A stretch of DNA of 23,038 nt. It comes from Bacteroidota bacterium (lineage in GTDB: Bacteria > Spirochaetota > Spirochaetia > JABMQR01). Made by a program: the position numbers and the translations under genes. The stretch lies in the NCBI GenBank assembly GCA_013202335.1, contig JABMQR010000027.1:1-23038 (forward strand), in the 5' to 3' direction. Of this stretch, positions 22,953-23,038 are shown in pieces (the first letter of the stretch is position 1; each line of letters begins with the position of its first letter). Below the pieces are notes generated by a model, which worked only from the letters and a program-made list of their open reading frames with translations, did not search any database and was not told where the DNA came from.

Positions 22953-23038
22953 ACTCTACCAGCTGGAAATCTACGGGTAGAAATAAATCAGCACTGAAAT
23001 ATTCACTCAAAAACGTGAAAAAGTTTTTTGTTCGAACA

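Noticed and set aside
23008..23030. Terminator hairpin CAAAAAC...GTTTTTTG at the right edge
   Set aside because: The stem is almost only A-T pairs and the region is cut by the window edge; support is too weak.
1..23038. tRNA, rRNA, CRISPR array, transposase or phage genes
   Set aside because: None was found on reading both strands; no regularly spaced repeats, cloverleaf-like runs or integrase/transposase motifs were visible.

Overview
The window looks like a bacterial chromosome segment of moderate-to-low GC, densely packed with single genes and short operons, mostly on the + strand. Gene content (FGGY kinase/class II aldolase sugar module, a DUF1576 membrane protein, GH4 alpha-galactosidase, DUF2130, DUF3795 and BtrH-like proteins) and frequent TTG starts with good ribosome-binding sites suggest an anaerobic or facultative heterotroph. 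A spirochaete is my best guess and a Firmicute is possible; no rRNA or other phylogenetic marker is present to settle this. No tRNA, rRNA, CRISPR array, transposase or phage gene was seen.

Layout. 1-3205: a catabolic operon of a Gfo/Idh-type oxidoreductase (cut by the window edge), a class II aldolase and an FGGY sugar kinase. 3237-4219 (minus): an unrecognised protein preceded by a 31-codon remnant of a short-chain dehydrogenase. 4286-9017: DUF2130 coiled-coil protein, HpaI-type aldolase, a flavodoxin, a COG2509-type FAD oxidoreductase and an acetyltransferase. 9020-9181: a 162-bp structured element bounded by 19-bp inverted repeats. 9202-10809: a membrane-anchored MutS-like ATPase. 10804-13161: an AraC-type regulator divergent from an alpha-galactosidase (GH4), with divergent promoters that appear to share their -35 bases. 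13219-13932: an RluA-type pseudouridine synthase. 13965-14733 (minus): a decayed CLC chloride channel with a nonsense codon, a frameshift in a nine-C tract and an apparent internal deletion. 14867-17613: tandem SH3-like protein, second flavodoxin, internally duplicated DUF1576 membrane protein and a small unknown partner. 17690-20918: a run of small accessory genes (damaged GNAT, GrpB, methyltransferase, BtrH-like, GNAT). 21070-22886: nitrilase-family amidase, DUF3795 Cys-rich protein, and a convergent ACT-domain protein.

Functional links. The first three genes should oxidise, phosphorylate and cleave an unidentified sugar or polyol. The AraC/GH4 pair is a self-contained alpha-galactoside unit whose transporter is not in the window. 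DUF1576 and the following unknown gene are probably co-transcribed from an extended -10 promoter. The most unusual signals are the inverted-repeat element and its relatives at 14752 and 22933, two G9/C9 homopolymers (one inside a broken channel gene), the membrane MutS-like protein, and the BtrH/methyltransferase/GrpB cluster. None is proven to be a new system.
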